The position numbers and the translations under genes are program-made. A stretch of 8,534 bases of DNA from Euzebyaceae bacterium (GTDB lineage Bacteria; Actinomycetota; Nitriliruptoria; Euzebyales; Egibacteraceae), in assembly GCA_013696915.1 (NCBI GenBank), contig JACCXR010000340.1, positions 1 through 8,534 of the forward strand, written 5' to 3'. The notes beneath the pieces were generated by a model, which was not told the DNA's origin, did not search any database, and saw only the letters and a list, made by a program, of their open reading frames with translations. Each line of letters opens with the position of its first letter. Position 1 is the stretch's first letter. Below, piece by piece: positions 1-7,887 of this stretch.

Positions 1-313
1 GGCAATCCCCGACCGCCTCCAGGACGGCCCCGGCGTCGGCCTCCTCGCCGCGGAGGAACCGCTCGAGGACGCCGGCCGGGCCGGCCGTTCCCCCACCGAC
101 CGGCGCGAGCGCGGCGAGACAGGGATCGGCGATCGAGGGCGGCGGACCGTGGGCCGCGTGCTCGGCCAGCGCCGCGCAGACCCCGGGGGGGTCCTCGCCG
201 AGCAGCGCCGAGGCGACGCGGGCGAGACCGTCGGCGGTGGCGGCCTCGACGCCTGCCGCCACGTCCGGCGGCGCGGTCCCGGCCGGACGGCGCGGGTGCT
301 CGTCGTCGGTCAC
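1..313 (-). CDS. Unidentified protein encoded downstream of valS, N-terminal 104 residues only (3' end outside window)
   Basis: I do not recognise this gene. Read on the minus strand, a GTG codon at 313-311, 14 nt after the valS stop, opens a frame with no stop to the window edge. Third codon positions are almost all G or C, which supports coding. The visible protein starts MTDDEHPRRP and is rich in Ala, Gly and Pro. It has a predicted-helical stretch around residues 20-40 (VEAATADGLARVASALLG) and acidic, alanine-rich text near residues 85-102. There are no membrane segments or clear catalytic motifs. In many actinobacteria folC follows valS, but the FolC N-terminal P-loop (GTNGKxS) is not in the part visible here. 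It could still lie beyond the edge if this protein has a long N-terminal extension. There is no strong Shine-Dalgarno, so the start is uncertain. The short gap to valS implies co-transcription. Confidence 0.5.
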   Translation of the reverse strand, partial: MTDDEHPRRPAGTAPPDVAAGVEAATADGLARVASALLGEDPPGVCAALAEHAAHGPPPSIADPCLAALAPVGGGTAGPAGVLERFLRGEEADAGAVLEAVGDC

Positions 314-327
314 CGTCGCGCCCGACG

Positions 328-2934
328 TCAGCCGAGGCCGTCCAGCTGGTCGGAGAGCTTGCGGAGCGCGCGGTCCCACTCGGCGACCTTGTCCCGCTCC
401 GCCTGGACCACGGCCGCGGGCGCCTTTGCGACGAAGCCGGTGTTGGAGAGCTTGCGTTCGGCGCGCTCCTTCTCCGCCAGCGCGCGGTCGAGGTCTCGTG
501 CCAGGCGGCTGCGCTCCCCGTCGAGGTCCACCAGCCCGGCGAGCGGCACGTACAGCTCCGCGCCGGCGATGACGAGTTTGCCGAGCGCGCTGCGGTCCGG
601 CGGCGCGTCGGCGAACGACCAGCTGCCCACCCCGGCCAGGCGCCGGATGCCGTCGACTCCGGCCTCCAGCACCGCCCGCTCCTGGACCGCCGCGACGGCG
701 ATGACCTCCAGGCGGGCCGACGGGGCCAGCCCGTGGTCGGCGCGGAACCGCCGCAGCTCCGTCACGGCCGCCCGCAGCGCCTCGAGCTCCGCCTCGGCCC
801 GCGGATCGGTGCGTTGCGGGGCGGCGGCGGGCCATGCGGCCCGCATGATCGTCCCGTCGTCCCCGGCGTGCGTCAGGGTGCGCCAGATCTCCTCGGTGAC
901 GAACGGCATGATCGGGTGCAGCAGCCGCAGGGCCTCGTCGAGCACGCCGACGAGCACCCGCCGCGCCGCGGGGTCGTCGCGGAGCTTGGCCAGCTCGAGG
1001 TACCAGTCGCAGTACTCGTCCCAGACGAAGTGGTAGAGCGCGCGGGCGGCGCGGGCCAGGTCGAACCCGTCGTACGCGTCCTCGGCGGCGGCGCGGGCGG
1101 CTTCGAGCCGCGACAGGATCCAGCGGTCCTCGGGCTGCAGCTCGTCCGCGGCCGGCAGCCCGTCGGCCGGCGTGGTCTCCCCGACCTTCGACAGCACCAG
1201 CCGCCCGGCGTTCCAGAGCTTGTTCGCGAACCGCCGCGCGCCCTCGACCCACTCCTCGGCGAGCGGGACGTCCTGCCCGGGGGCGGCGGCGCGCAGCAGC
1301 GCGAAGCGCAACGCGTCGGCGCCGTAGCGGTCGATGAGCTCCAGCGGGTCGATGACGTTGCCGAAGGACTTCGACATCTTCTTCCCGAACCGGTCGCGGA
1401 CGAGCCCGTGATTCAGCACGACGTCGAACGGCACCTCGTCGAGGAAGTGCAGGCCCGCCATCAGCATGCGGCTCACCCAGAAGGTGTTGATGTCGTAGCC
1501 GGTGACGAGCACCGTCGTCGGGTACCACGTCTCCAACGACGGCGTCCGCTCGGGCCATCCGAGGGTCACGAAGGGCCAGAGCCACGCCGAGAACCAGGTG
1601 TCCAGCACGTCGGGGTCCTGCGTCCAGCCCAGCGCCGGGTCGGGGTCCTCGCGCAGGACGTGGGTCTCGCCGTGCTCGTCGTACCACGCGGGGATGCGGT
1701 GGCCCCACCACAGCTGCCGCGAGATGCACCAGTCGCGCAGGTTCTCCATCCAGTCGAGGAAGCCCTTGGCGTTGCGCTCCGGGACGAAGCCGGTGCGGCC
1801 CGAGCGCACCGCCTCGATCACCGGCTCGGCGAGCGGGGTGACGTCGACGAACCACTGCTCGGACAGCCGCGGCTCGACGACCGCCCTGGACCGGGAGGAG
1901 TGCCCGACGCTGTGCCGGTGCGGGGTCACGTTCACGAGGAGCCCGAGTTCGTCCAGAGCCTCCTTCACGCGGCTGCGTGCCTCGAAGCGGTCCAGGCCCT
2001 CGAAGCGCCCGCCGTTGGCGTTGATCGTGGCGTCGGGGTTCATGACGTCGACCATCGGAAGGGCGTGGCGCAGGCCCATCTCGTAGTCGTTCGGGTCGTG
2101 GGCCGGCGTGACCTTCACCGCGCCGGTGCCGAACGACGGGTCGACGCCGTCATCGGCGATGACCGGCAGCTCGCGGTCGAGCAGGGGGTGGCGCAGCACC
2201 GTCCCGACCAGGTGGCGGTAGCGGTCGTCGTCGGGGTGCACCGCGACGGCCGTGTCGCCGAGCATCGTCTCGGCGCGGGTCGTGGCGACGACGATCCCCT
2301 CGCTGTGGTCGGCCCCGGGGTAGCGGAGGTGGGCCAGTTCGCCGTCGACCTCGACGTGGTCGACCTCGATGTCGGACATCGCCGTGCCGAGGACCGGGTC
2401 CCAGTTGACGAGCCGGTTGCCGCGGTAGATCAGACCCTCGGCGTGGAGGTCGCAGAACACCTTGCGCACCGCGGCGACGTAGTGGTCGTCGAGGGTGAAC
2501 TGCGCGCGGCGCCAGTCGCACGAGGCGCCCAGGCGGCGCATCTGGCGCAGGATCGTGCCGCCGGACTGCTGCTTCCACTCCCAGACGCGTTCGACGAAGG
2601 CCTCGCGACCGAGTTCGCGGCGGCTCATGCCCTCGGCGGCGATCTGGCGCTCGACGACCATCTGCGTCGCGATGCCCGCGTGGTCCGTTCCCGGCTGCCA
2701 CATGGCGTTGCGGCCCTGCATCCTGGCCCGGCGGATCAGCGCGTCCTGGACGGAGTGGTCGAGCGCGTGCCCGATGTGCAGCGATCCCGTGACGTTCGGG
2801 AGGGGGATGACGATGCAGAAGGGATCACCGGGGTCGTCGGGCTCGGCGTGGAAGAAGCCGGACCGCTCCCACCAGTCGTAGAGGCGCGGCTCGACGCCGG
2901 CGGGGTTGTAGGCCTTGCTGAGCTCGCTGGGCAT
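328..2934 (-). CDS. valS: Valyl-tRNA synthetase (class Ia, with editing domain)
   Basis: Cytoplasmic enzyme that charges tRNA-Val with valine using ATP and hydrolyses mischarged Thr-tRNA-Val. Counting from the chosen ATG the protein has 868 residues, normal for bacterial ValRS. The Rossmann catalytic core carries HIGH at 53-56 and KMSKS at 519-523. The inserted CP1 editing domain shows the conserved TTRAETMLGD near 218-227 and the GTGAVKVTPAHD block near 269-280. The anticodon-binding helical domain spans roughly 600-760. The C-terminal coiled-coil arm (about 800-868) contains the usual SNTGFVAKAP block. The ATG at 2934 is preferred over an in-frame GTG at 2985 because the GTG would run into the divergent protease gene, while the protein from the ATG begins with the family's normal short lead into SKAYNP. 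A -10-like TACACT lies 6 bp before the ATG, suggesting leaderless initiation. All key motifs are intact. Confidence 0.97.
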   Translation of the reverse strand: MPSELSKAYNPAGVEPRLYDWWERSGFFHAEPDDPGDPFCIVIPLPNVTGSLHIGHALDHSVQDALIRRARMQGRNAMWQPGTDHAGIATQMVVERQIAAEGMSRRELGREAFVERVWEWKQQSGGTILRQMRRLGASCDWRRAQFTLDDHYVAAVRKVFCDLHAEGLIYRGNRLVNWDPVLGTAMSDIEVDHVEVDGELAHLRYPGADHSEGIVVATTRAETMLGDTAVAVHPDDDRYRHLVGTVLRHPLLDRELPVIADDGVDPSFGTGAVKVTPAHDPNDYEMGLRHALPMVDVMNPDATINANGGRFEGLDRFEARSRVKEALDELGLLVNVTPHRHSVGHSSRSRAVVEPRLSEQWFVDVTPLAEPVIEAVRSGRTGFVPERNAKGFLDWMENLRDWCISRQLWWGHRIPAWYDEHGETHVLREDPDPALGWTQDPDVLDTWFSAWLWPFVTLGWPERTPSLETWYPTTVLVTGYDINTFWVSRMLMAGLHFLDEVPFDVVLNHGLVRDRFGKKMSKSFGNVIDPLELIDRYGADALRFALLRAAAPGQDVPLAEEWVEGARRFANKLWNAGRLVLSKVGETTPADGLPAADELQPEDRWILSRLEAARAAAEDAYDGFDLARAARALYHFVWDEYCDWYLELAKLRDDPAARRVLVGVLDEALRLLHPIMPFVTEEIWRTLTHAGDDGTIMRAAWPAAAPQRTDPRAEAELEALRAAVTELRRFRADHGLAPSARLEVIAVAAVQERAVLEAGVDGIRRLAGVGSWSFADAPPDRSALGKLVIAGAELYVPLAGLVDLDGERSRLARDLDRALAEKERAERKLSNTGFVAKAPAAVVQAERDKVAEWDRALRKLSDQLDGLG

Positions 2935-2940
2935 GGCCGG

Positions 2941-2946
2941 AGTGTA
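2941..2946 (-). promoter_or_regulatory. Candidate -10 box for valS (leaderless start)
   Basis: On the minus strand TACACT ends exactly 6 bp before the valS ATG (2934-2932). If the hexamer occupies -12 to -7, transcription would begin on the A of the ATG. It fits the TANNNT pattern of actinobacterial -10 elements, and leaderless mRNAs are common in that phylum. No -35 hexamer is evident at 16-18 bp, and there is no Shine-Dalgarno, consistent with leaderless initiation. Inferred from position only. Confidence 0.4.
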
Positions 2947-2947
2947 G

Positions 2948-2959
2948 GTCGGGGCCGAC
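2948..2959. repeat. Short inverted repeat between the divergent valS and S2P starts
   Basis: GTCGG and CCGAC form perfect 5-bp arms around a 2-bp centre, lying between the two candidate divergent -10 boxes. It could be an operator affecting both promoters, but an inverted repeat this short is easily produced by chance in DNA this GC-rich. Confidence 0.3.
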
Positions 2960-2961
2960 AG

Positions 2962-2967
2962 TAGGCT
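2962..2967 (+). promoter_or_regulatory. Candidate -10 box for the site-2 protease gene
   Basis: TAGGCT (TANNNT pattern) ends 7 bp before the GTG at 2975, the spacing expected for a transcript starting at or next to the start codon. There is no convincing -35 and no strong Shine-Dalgarno. It mirrors the valS arrangement on the other strand. Confidence 0.3.
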
Positions 2968-2974
2968 CCGGTGC

Positions 2975-4105
2975 GTGGCCGACACGCCTCACCTCCACCT
3001 CGCCGGCATCCCGGTGCGCGTCGACCGGTCGTTCTTCGTCATCGCCGTCCTGCTCGGGTGGAGCCCCGGCCGGCCCGTCCTGTCCCTGGTGACGTGGGTG
3101 GCGATCGTGCTGGTCTCCGTGCTCGCGCACGAACTCGGGCACGGCCTGGCCCTCCGGGCCTATGGCCTGCGCCCGCGAATCCTGCTGTACGCGATGGGCG
3201 GGCTCACGTTCCACGGCCCGTCGCCGGGCCGGCCGCTCGGCCCCTGGCGGCAGATCGCGGTCAGCCTCGCCGGGCCGGCGGTCGGGCTGGCCCTGGGCGC
3301 GGCGGTCGTGGCGCTGCGCGGGTCGGTGCCGGTGAGCGGCCCGCTCGCCGCCACGGTTCTCCGCGACCTCGTGTGGGTCAACGTCGGATGGGGCGTGCTG
3401 AACCTCGTGCCGATGCTGCCGCTGGACGGTGGCAACGTGCTGAAGTCGTTCTGCGACCTGGCGACCGGCGGGCGCGGCGAGCGGCCGGCGCGCATCGTCT
3501 CGCTGGCCGTCGCCGGTCTGGCGCTCCTGGCGGCGCTGCAGCTGCGGTCGCTGTGGATCGCGTTCGTGGTCGTCTTCCTCGGGGCGAGCAACCTCTCGGC
3601 GCTGCGCGGCCAACGCGCAACCGGGGCGCCGGCCCCGAGCGGCGCCGGTCGGGACGCGCCGGGAAGGCCGGCCCCCGCCGGCCTCGACGACGCGCGCGAG
3701 CATTTCGCGGCCGCCCCCGGCGACGCGACCGGGGCGGCGCTCGCGCGGGAGCTGCTGCGTGCCGGCCGCCTCGACGAGGCGCTCGCGCTGCAGACCGGCC
3801 CCCACGCCGGCGCGCTGGGCGCGGAGACGGCGAAGGTCCTGCTCGTCGCCCTGTTCGGCGGTGGCCGCTACGCCGAGGCGGCCGCGGCCGGCGCCCGGGG
3901 CTGGGAGCGCAACCCCGACCCGCGGCTGGCCTACGACGTCGCGTGCGCGTGGGCGCGGGCCGGGAACCCGGGCGAGGCCGTCGCCTGGCTGGAGCGGGCG
4001 GTGCAGGGCGGCTGGCAGGATCCCGCACGCCTCGACGCCGACCCGGACCTGGACGCGCTGCGGGGGACGCCGGCCTACGAGGCGCTGCGCCGGCGCGTCG
4101 GCTGA
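2975..4105 (+). CDS. Site-2 protease family (M50) intramembrane metalloprotease with C-terminal TPR-like region
   Basis: Predicted zinc-dependent intramembrane protease of the S2P/M50 family, with 376 residues from a GTG start. HELGH at 52-56 is the HExxH zinc site and catalytic glutamate, inside a hydrophobic segment (about 40-60). LPLDGGNVL at 148-156 supplies the third zinc ligand, Asp151 (family LDGG/NPDG motif). Other hydrophobic segments lie near 17-30, 95-115, 125-147 and 175-205, so five or six membrane passes are likely. A Pro/Ala/Gly linker (about 212-236) leads to a soluble helical region (237-376) resembling TPRs: AALARELLRAGRLDEALAL, then LFGGGRYAEAAAAGARGWERNP, then AYDVACAWARAGNPGEAVAWLERA. 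It ends with the DADPDLDALRGTPAYEAL block often seen at the end of TPR arrays. No PDZ or CBS domain is seen. The gene is transcribed opposite to its neighbours and converges on clpX. The substrate is unknown; anti-sigma factors or membrane proteins are typical for the family. Confidence 0.9.
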   Translation: MADTPHLHLAGIPVRVDRSFFVIAVLLGWSPGRPVLSLVTWVAIVLVSVLAHELGHGLALRAYGLRPRILLYAMGGLTFHGPSPGRPLGPWRQIAVSLAGPAVGLALGAAVVALRGSVPVSGPLAATVLRDLVWVNVGWGVLNLVPMLPLDGGNVLKSFCDLATGGRGERPARIVSLAVAGLALLAALQLRSLWIAFVVVFLGASNLSALRGQRATGAPAPSGAGRDAPGRPAPAGLDDAREHFAAAPGDATGAALARELLRAGRLDEALALQTGPHAGALGAETAKVLLVALFGGGRYAEAAAAGARGWERNPDPRLAYDVACAWARAGNPGEAVAWLERAVQGGWQDPARLDADPDLDALRGTPAYEALRRRVG

Positions 4106-4121
4106 CCCGGCCCGGCACGGA

Positions 4122-5402
<1,281 letters not shown>

Positions 5403-5457
5403 CCGCTTGCCCGTCCCCTCTCGTGCGCGTGGTCGGTGGGCTCCACCGGCGGCCACG

Positions 5458-5489
5458 CCGGCACATCGTAGCGGGCATGCCCGTGCCGG
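5458..5489. promoter_or_regulatory. Nested inverted repeats around the candidate clpX promoter
   Basis: CCGGCAC at 5458-5464 and GTGCCGG at 5483-5489 are perfect 7-bp inverted arms separated by 18 bp. Inside lies a second, perfect 12-bp palindrome, CGGGCATGCCCG at 5472-5483. The clpX -10 candidate sits immediately between the inner palindrome and one outer arm. No T-run follows on either strand, so a rho-independent terminator is unlikely and an operator is the better reading. It does not resemble the HspR site (CTTGAGT-N7-ACTCAAG). Confidence 0.45.
5465..5470 (-). promoter_or_regulatory. Candidate -10 box for clpX
   Basis: TACGAT on the minus strand matches the actinobacterial TANNNT pattern. 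It would place the transcript start near 5458, giving a 5' leader of about 56 nt before the clpX ATG at 5402. No good -35 hexamer is seen at 17-18 bp; that spacer is filled by the 12-bp palindrome, so an activator or an alternative sigma factor may be involved. Confidence 0.4.
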
Positions 5490-5526
5490 ACACGACGCCC
5501 GGCCCTACCAGGTGGATCGGCCGCGG

Positions 5527-6162
5527 TCAGCTCGCCTTGAGGGCCTGCTCCTGGACCTTCCGGGACTTGATGACCTCGTCGATGATCCCGTAGGCCTGCG
5601 CGTCGGCCGCCGTCATGATGAAATCGCGGTCGCTGTCGGAGGAGACCTTCTCGATCGACTGGCCGGTCTTGTCGGCGAGGATCTGGTCGAGCAGCTCGCG
5701 GATCCGCTGGATTTCCCTGGCCTGGATCTCGATGTCGACGGACTGGCCCTCGGCGCCTCCGGACGGCTGGTGGATGAGGATGCGGCTGTGCGGGAGCGCG
5801 AAGCGCTTGCCCTTCGTGCCCGCGGCGAGCAGGACGGCCGCGGCCGACGCGGCCTGCCCCATGCAGATCGTGGACACGTCCGGCTTGATGTACTCCATGG
5901 TGTCGTAGATCGCGAGCAGGCTGGTCACCGAGCCGCCGGGCGAGTTGATGTAGAGGTTGATGTCCTTCTCGGGATCCTCGCCCTCGAGGTGGATCAGCTG
6001 GGACATGATCAGGTTCGCGATCTCGTCGTTCACCGGCGTCCCCAGGAAGATGATCCGCTCCTTGAGCAGGCGCGAGTAGATGTCGAACGACCGTTCCCCG
6101 CGGTTGGTCTGCTCGATGACCATGGGGACGAGGTAGCTGGTGGGGCTTTCGACCTGCGACAT
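5527..6162 (-). CDS. clpP: ATP-dependent Clp protease proteolytic subunit ClpP
   Basis: Serine peptidase subunit (family S14) that assembles into the double-heptamer degradation chamber capped by ClpX or other Clp ATPases. It has 211 residues, the usual size. The catalytic triad is visible: Ser106 in GQAASAAA, His131 in ILIHQPSGG, and Asp180 in SDSDRDFIM. The spacings (25 and 49 residues) equal those of the E. coli enzyme. The INSPGGSVT oxyanion-hole/handle region is at 72-80. The ATG at 6162 is supported by AAGGAG at 6169-6174 with a 6-nt spacer. A second in-frame Met (residue 14) lies just before the conserved core, so the first residues are probably processed or non-catalytic. The gene is 32 bp downstream of tig and probably co-transcribed with it. 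Only one clpP is present here; a second copy elsewhere cannot be excluded. Confidence 0.97.
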   Translation of the reverse strand: MSQVESPTSYLVPMVIEQTNRGERSFDIYSRLLKERIIFLGTPVNDEIANLIMSQLIHLEGEDPEKDINLYINSPGGSVTSLLAIYDTMEYIKPDVSTICMGQAASAAAVLLAAGTKGKRFALPHSRILIHQPSGGAEGQSVDIEIQAREIQRIRELLDQILADKTGQSIEKVSSDSDRDFIMTAADAQAYGIIDEVIKSRKVQEQALKAS

Positions 6163-6194
6163 CCGCTGCTCCTTCGTGGTGGTGTAGCGCAACC

Positions 6195-7607
6195 TTAGCG
6201 TTGCGCTTCGGTGTCCGTCGGGGCGGCCGCGGCCGGCACGCCGGCTTCCTGCGGCTCTTCGGGCGCTTCGGGCTGCGCTTTGGGCTGCTCGGGCGCTTCG
6301 GGCTCCTCCGGCTCGTCCGGCGGTGCGGACAGGACCTGCACCGAGGCGACCAGGTGGTCGATCGTCTTGCGCCGGAAGGCGTCGGCGACGACGGCCGTGA
6401 CCCGGTCCGGCGTCAACATGAGCTCGGCGACCTCCTCGACGGGCCGCCCGAGACGCTGGGCCTGGCGCGCGATCTCCGCGCCCACGTCGGCCTGGTCGAC
6501 CTGGATGCGCGCGTCGCGGCCGATCGCGTCGATGACGAGCTGGGCCTTGACGGTGGAGCGCACCTCGCCCTCCAGGGTCGACAGGGTCTCCTCCATGGTG
6601 GTGCCGGCGGCGGCGAGGAAGTCCTCGACGCCCATGCCGTAGGACTGCGCCTGCTGCCCGAGCCGCTGGACGCGGAAGCGCAGCTCCTCGGTCACCAGGC
6701 TCTGCGGCAGTGGGACGTCGACGAGGTCGGAGACCGCCTCCACGAGCTTCCCACGCAGGGCCGACCGGGCATACGCGCGCTTCTCGCGGCCGAGCTGACC
6801 GCGCAGGTCCTCGCGGAGCTCTTCGATGGTGTCGAACTCGCTGGCCGTCAGGGCGAAGTCGTCGTCGAGGTCGGGGAGCCGCTTGTGCTTGACCTCCTTG
6901 ACGATGGCCGTGAAGTCGACGTCCTGGCCAGCGAGCTCCTCGCCGAAGTCGCCGCCGAGGGCGTCCGTGAACGTCACGATGCCGCCGGGGCTCGTCCCGA
7001 GGAGCGCCTTGTCCAGCGGCGTCTCGGGCTCCCCGGCGACCTCGTGGAGCAGGTCTTCGCCGCTGGCCTGCTCGACCGGCCGGCCGTGGCGCTTGCCGCT
7101 GACGCTCACGACCACGTGGTCGCCGGCCTGCACGGGCCGGCTCACGCTGTCGAGCTCCGCGAACCGCTCCCGGAGGGCGTCCAGCTGCTGGGCGAGCTCG
7201 TCGTCGGTGACCTCCCACTCCGGGTGGGCAACCTGGAGAGAGGCGTAGTCGGGCACGGCGATTTCGGGCCGCACCTCCACCGTGGCGGTGAACTCGGCGT
7301 CCTTGCCGTCCTCGAAGGTGTCGACGGAGAACTCCGGGGGCCCGACCACGACGAGGTCCTCAGCCTTCACGGCCTCGGCGTAGAACCCGGGGAGCGAGTC
7401 CCGCGCCGCCTCCTCGAGCAGCGCGCCCTTGCCGAGGCGCGTCTCGAGGACGCGCCGGGGCACGCGGCCGGGGCGGAACCCGGGGACCTTGACGGTCGCC
7501 GCGAGCTCGCGCGCCGCGGCGTCGATGGCGGCGCCGACGCGGGCCGCCTCGACGGTCACGGTGAGCTTTACGGTGGTGTCGTCGACGCGCTCGACGGTGG
7601 TCTGCAC
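6195..7607 (-). CDS. tig: Trigger factor (ribosome-associated chaperone)
   Basis: Chaperone that binds at the ribosomal exit tunnel and shields nascent chains. It has 470 residues. The N-terminal ribosome-binding domain (1 to about 115) carries the signature VPGFRPGRVPRRVLETRLG at 41-59, corresponding to the E. coli GFRxGKVP loop. The middle PPIase-like region (about 155-240) begins GDHVVVSVSGKRHGRPVE but lacks the usual aromatic residues and the FIPGFE block, so prolyl isomerase activity is doubtful. The C-terminal helical arm domain spans about 245-425 (LPDLDDDFALTASEFDTIEEL onward). A Pro/Glu/Ala-rich, probably disordered tail (428-470) follows. The start is GTG at 7607, supported by AGGAGG at 7612-7617 only 4 nt upstream. 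The stop is TAA at 6197-6195, shortly before clpP, the usual tig-clpP pairing. Confidence 0.95.
   Translation of the reverse strand: MQTTVERVDDTTVKLTVTVEAARVGAAIDAAARELAATVKVPGFRPGRVPRRVLETRLGKGALLEEAARDSLPGFYAEAVKAEDLVVVGPPEFSVDTFEDGKDAEFTATVEVRPEIAVPDYASLQVAHPEWEVTDDELAQQLDALRERFAELDSVSRPVQAGDHVVVSVSGKRHGRPVEQASGEDLLHEVAGEPETPLDKALLGTSPGGIVTFTDALGGDFGEELAGQDVDFTAIVKEVKHKRLPDLDDDFALTASEFDTIEELREDLRGQLGREKRAYARSALRGKLVEAVSDLVDVPLPQSLVTEELRFRVQRLGQQAQSYGMGVEDFLAAAGTTMEETLSTLEGEVRSTVKAQLVIDAIGRDARIQVDQADVGAEIARQAQRLGRPVEEVAELMLTPDRVTAVVADAFRRKTIDHLVASVQVLSAPPDEPEEPEAPEQPKAQPEAPEEPQEAGVPAAAAPTDTEAQR
6259..6304. repeat. Imperfect 30-bp tandem repeat in the tig 3' end
   Basis: The 16-mer TCGGGCGCTTCGGGCT occurs at 6259-6274 and again at 6289-6304, exactly 30 bp apart. 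It encodes the repeated PEAPE text of the acidic trigger-factor tail. Because 30 is a multiple of three, copy gain or loss would keep the frame. Confidence 0.6.
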
Positions 7608-7611
7608 TGTT

Positions 7612-7617
7612 CCTCCT
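7612..7617 (-). promoter_or_regulatory. Shine-Dalgarno of tig
   Basis: A perfect AGGAGG on the minus strand, 4 nt before the GTG start. It fixes the tig start despite the non-ATG codon. Confidence 0.6.
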
Positions 7618-7654
7618 GGACGGGCTCAAGAACGCGGCGCGGCCGTGGCCCGCC

Positions 7655-7660
7655 ACGCTA
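7655..7660 (-). promoter_or_regulatory. Candidate -10 box for tig
   Basis: TAGCGT on the minus strand (TANNNT pattern) would start a transcript near 7648, about 41 nt before the tig GTG. No convincing -35. It lies in the 100-bp gap between the zinc-ribbon gene and tig. Confidence 0.25.
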
Positions 7661-7707
7661 CCCCGGCGGTGCCATCGACGCGTCGGCGCCCCGCGCGGAA
7701 CCGTTGG

Positions 7708-7887
7708 TCACGCGAGGTCGTCCTCGGCCGGATCCGCGACCACGAGGTCCCAGCGGTCGAGGCACTCGCTGCAGCGGTACGCGGTCACGTCGCCGGGCTC
7801 GAAGCCGTCCTCGGGGGCGTGGCTCAGCAGGTGGCAGCGGCCACCGCAGTCGACGCAGACGATCTCGGGGGGAACGGGCACTGGCAT
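7708..7887 (-). CDS. Small zinc-ribbon-like protein of unknown function
   Basis: A 59-residue protein beginning MPVPVPPEIVCVDCGG. Cysteines at 11, 14 and 18 and a second pair at 39 and 42 (CSEC followed by LDRWD) form two CxxC knuckles, as expected for a small zinc ribbon; His19 or Cys18 may be an extra or alternative ligand. The rest is acidic and soluble, with no signal peptide or membrane segment. I recall uncharacterised actinobacterial proteins with a similar IVCVDCGG...CLDRWD pattern, but I cannot name a family. The ATG at 7887 is chosen because the conserved-looking text starts there; extending upstream adds only Arg/Pro-rich residues. The Shine-Dalgarno is poor. It lies 100 bp upstream of tig on the same strand and could be co-transcribed with it. 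Function cannot be assigned; nucleic-acid or protein binding is typical of such ribbons. Confidence 0.65.
   Translation of the reverse strand: MPVPVPPEIVCVDCGGRCHLLSHAPEDGFEPGDVTAYRCSECLDRWDLVVADPAEDDLA

Noticed and set aside
733..2964. Long plus-strand open frame of 743 codons opposite valS
   Set aside because: It is a shadow of valS: in GC-saturated DNA the opposite strand often lacks stops. The protein is low-complexity Arg/Val/Asp/Gly text with no domain, while valS is unambiguous.
2935..2985. Longer valS from the GTG at 2985
   Set aside because: It would overlap the divergent S2P start and add 17 unconserved residues; the ATG at 2934 gives the normal family N-terminus.
2825..3805. Minus-strand open frame opposite the S2P gene
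   Set aside because: Arg/Gln/His-rich text without any domain, overlapping both valS and the intact M50 protease on the other strand.
5472..5489. Rho-independent terminator after clpP
   Set aside because: The inverted repeats have no following T-run on the minus strand, and the inner palindrome leaves no loop; an operator reading fits better.
6163..7218. Upstream in-frame extension of clpP running through tig
   Set aside because: The extension is out of frame with tig and consists of Arg/Ala/Gly/Pro shadow text. Real ClpP begins at the ATG at 6162, which has a good Shine-Dalgarno.
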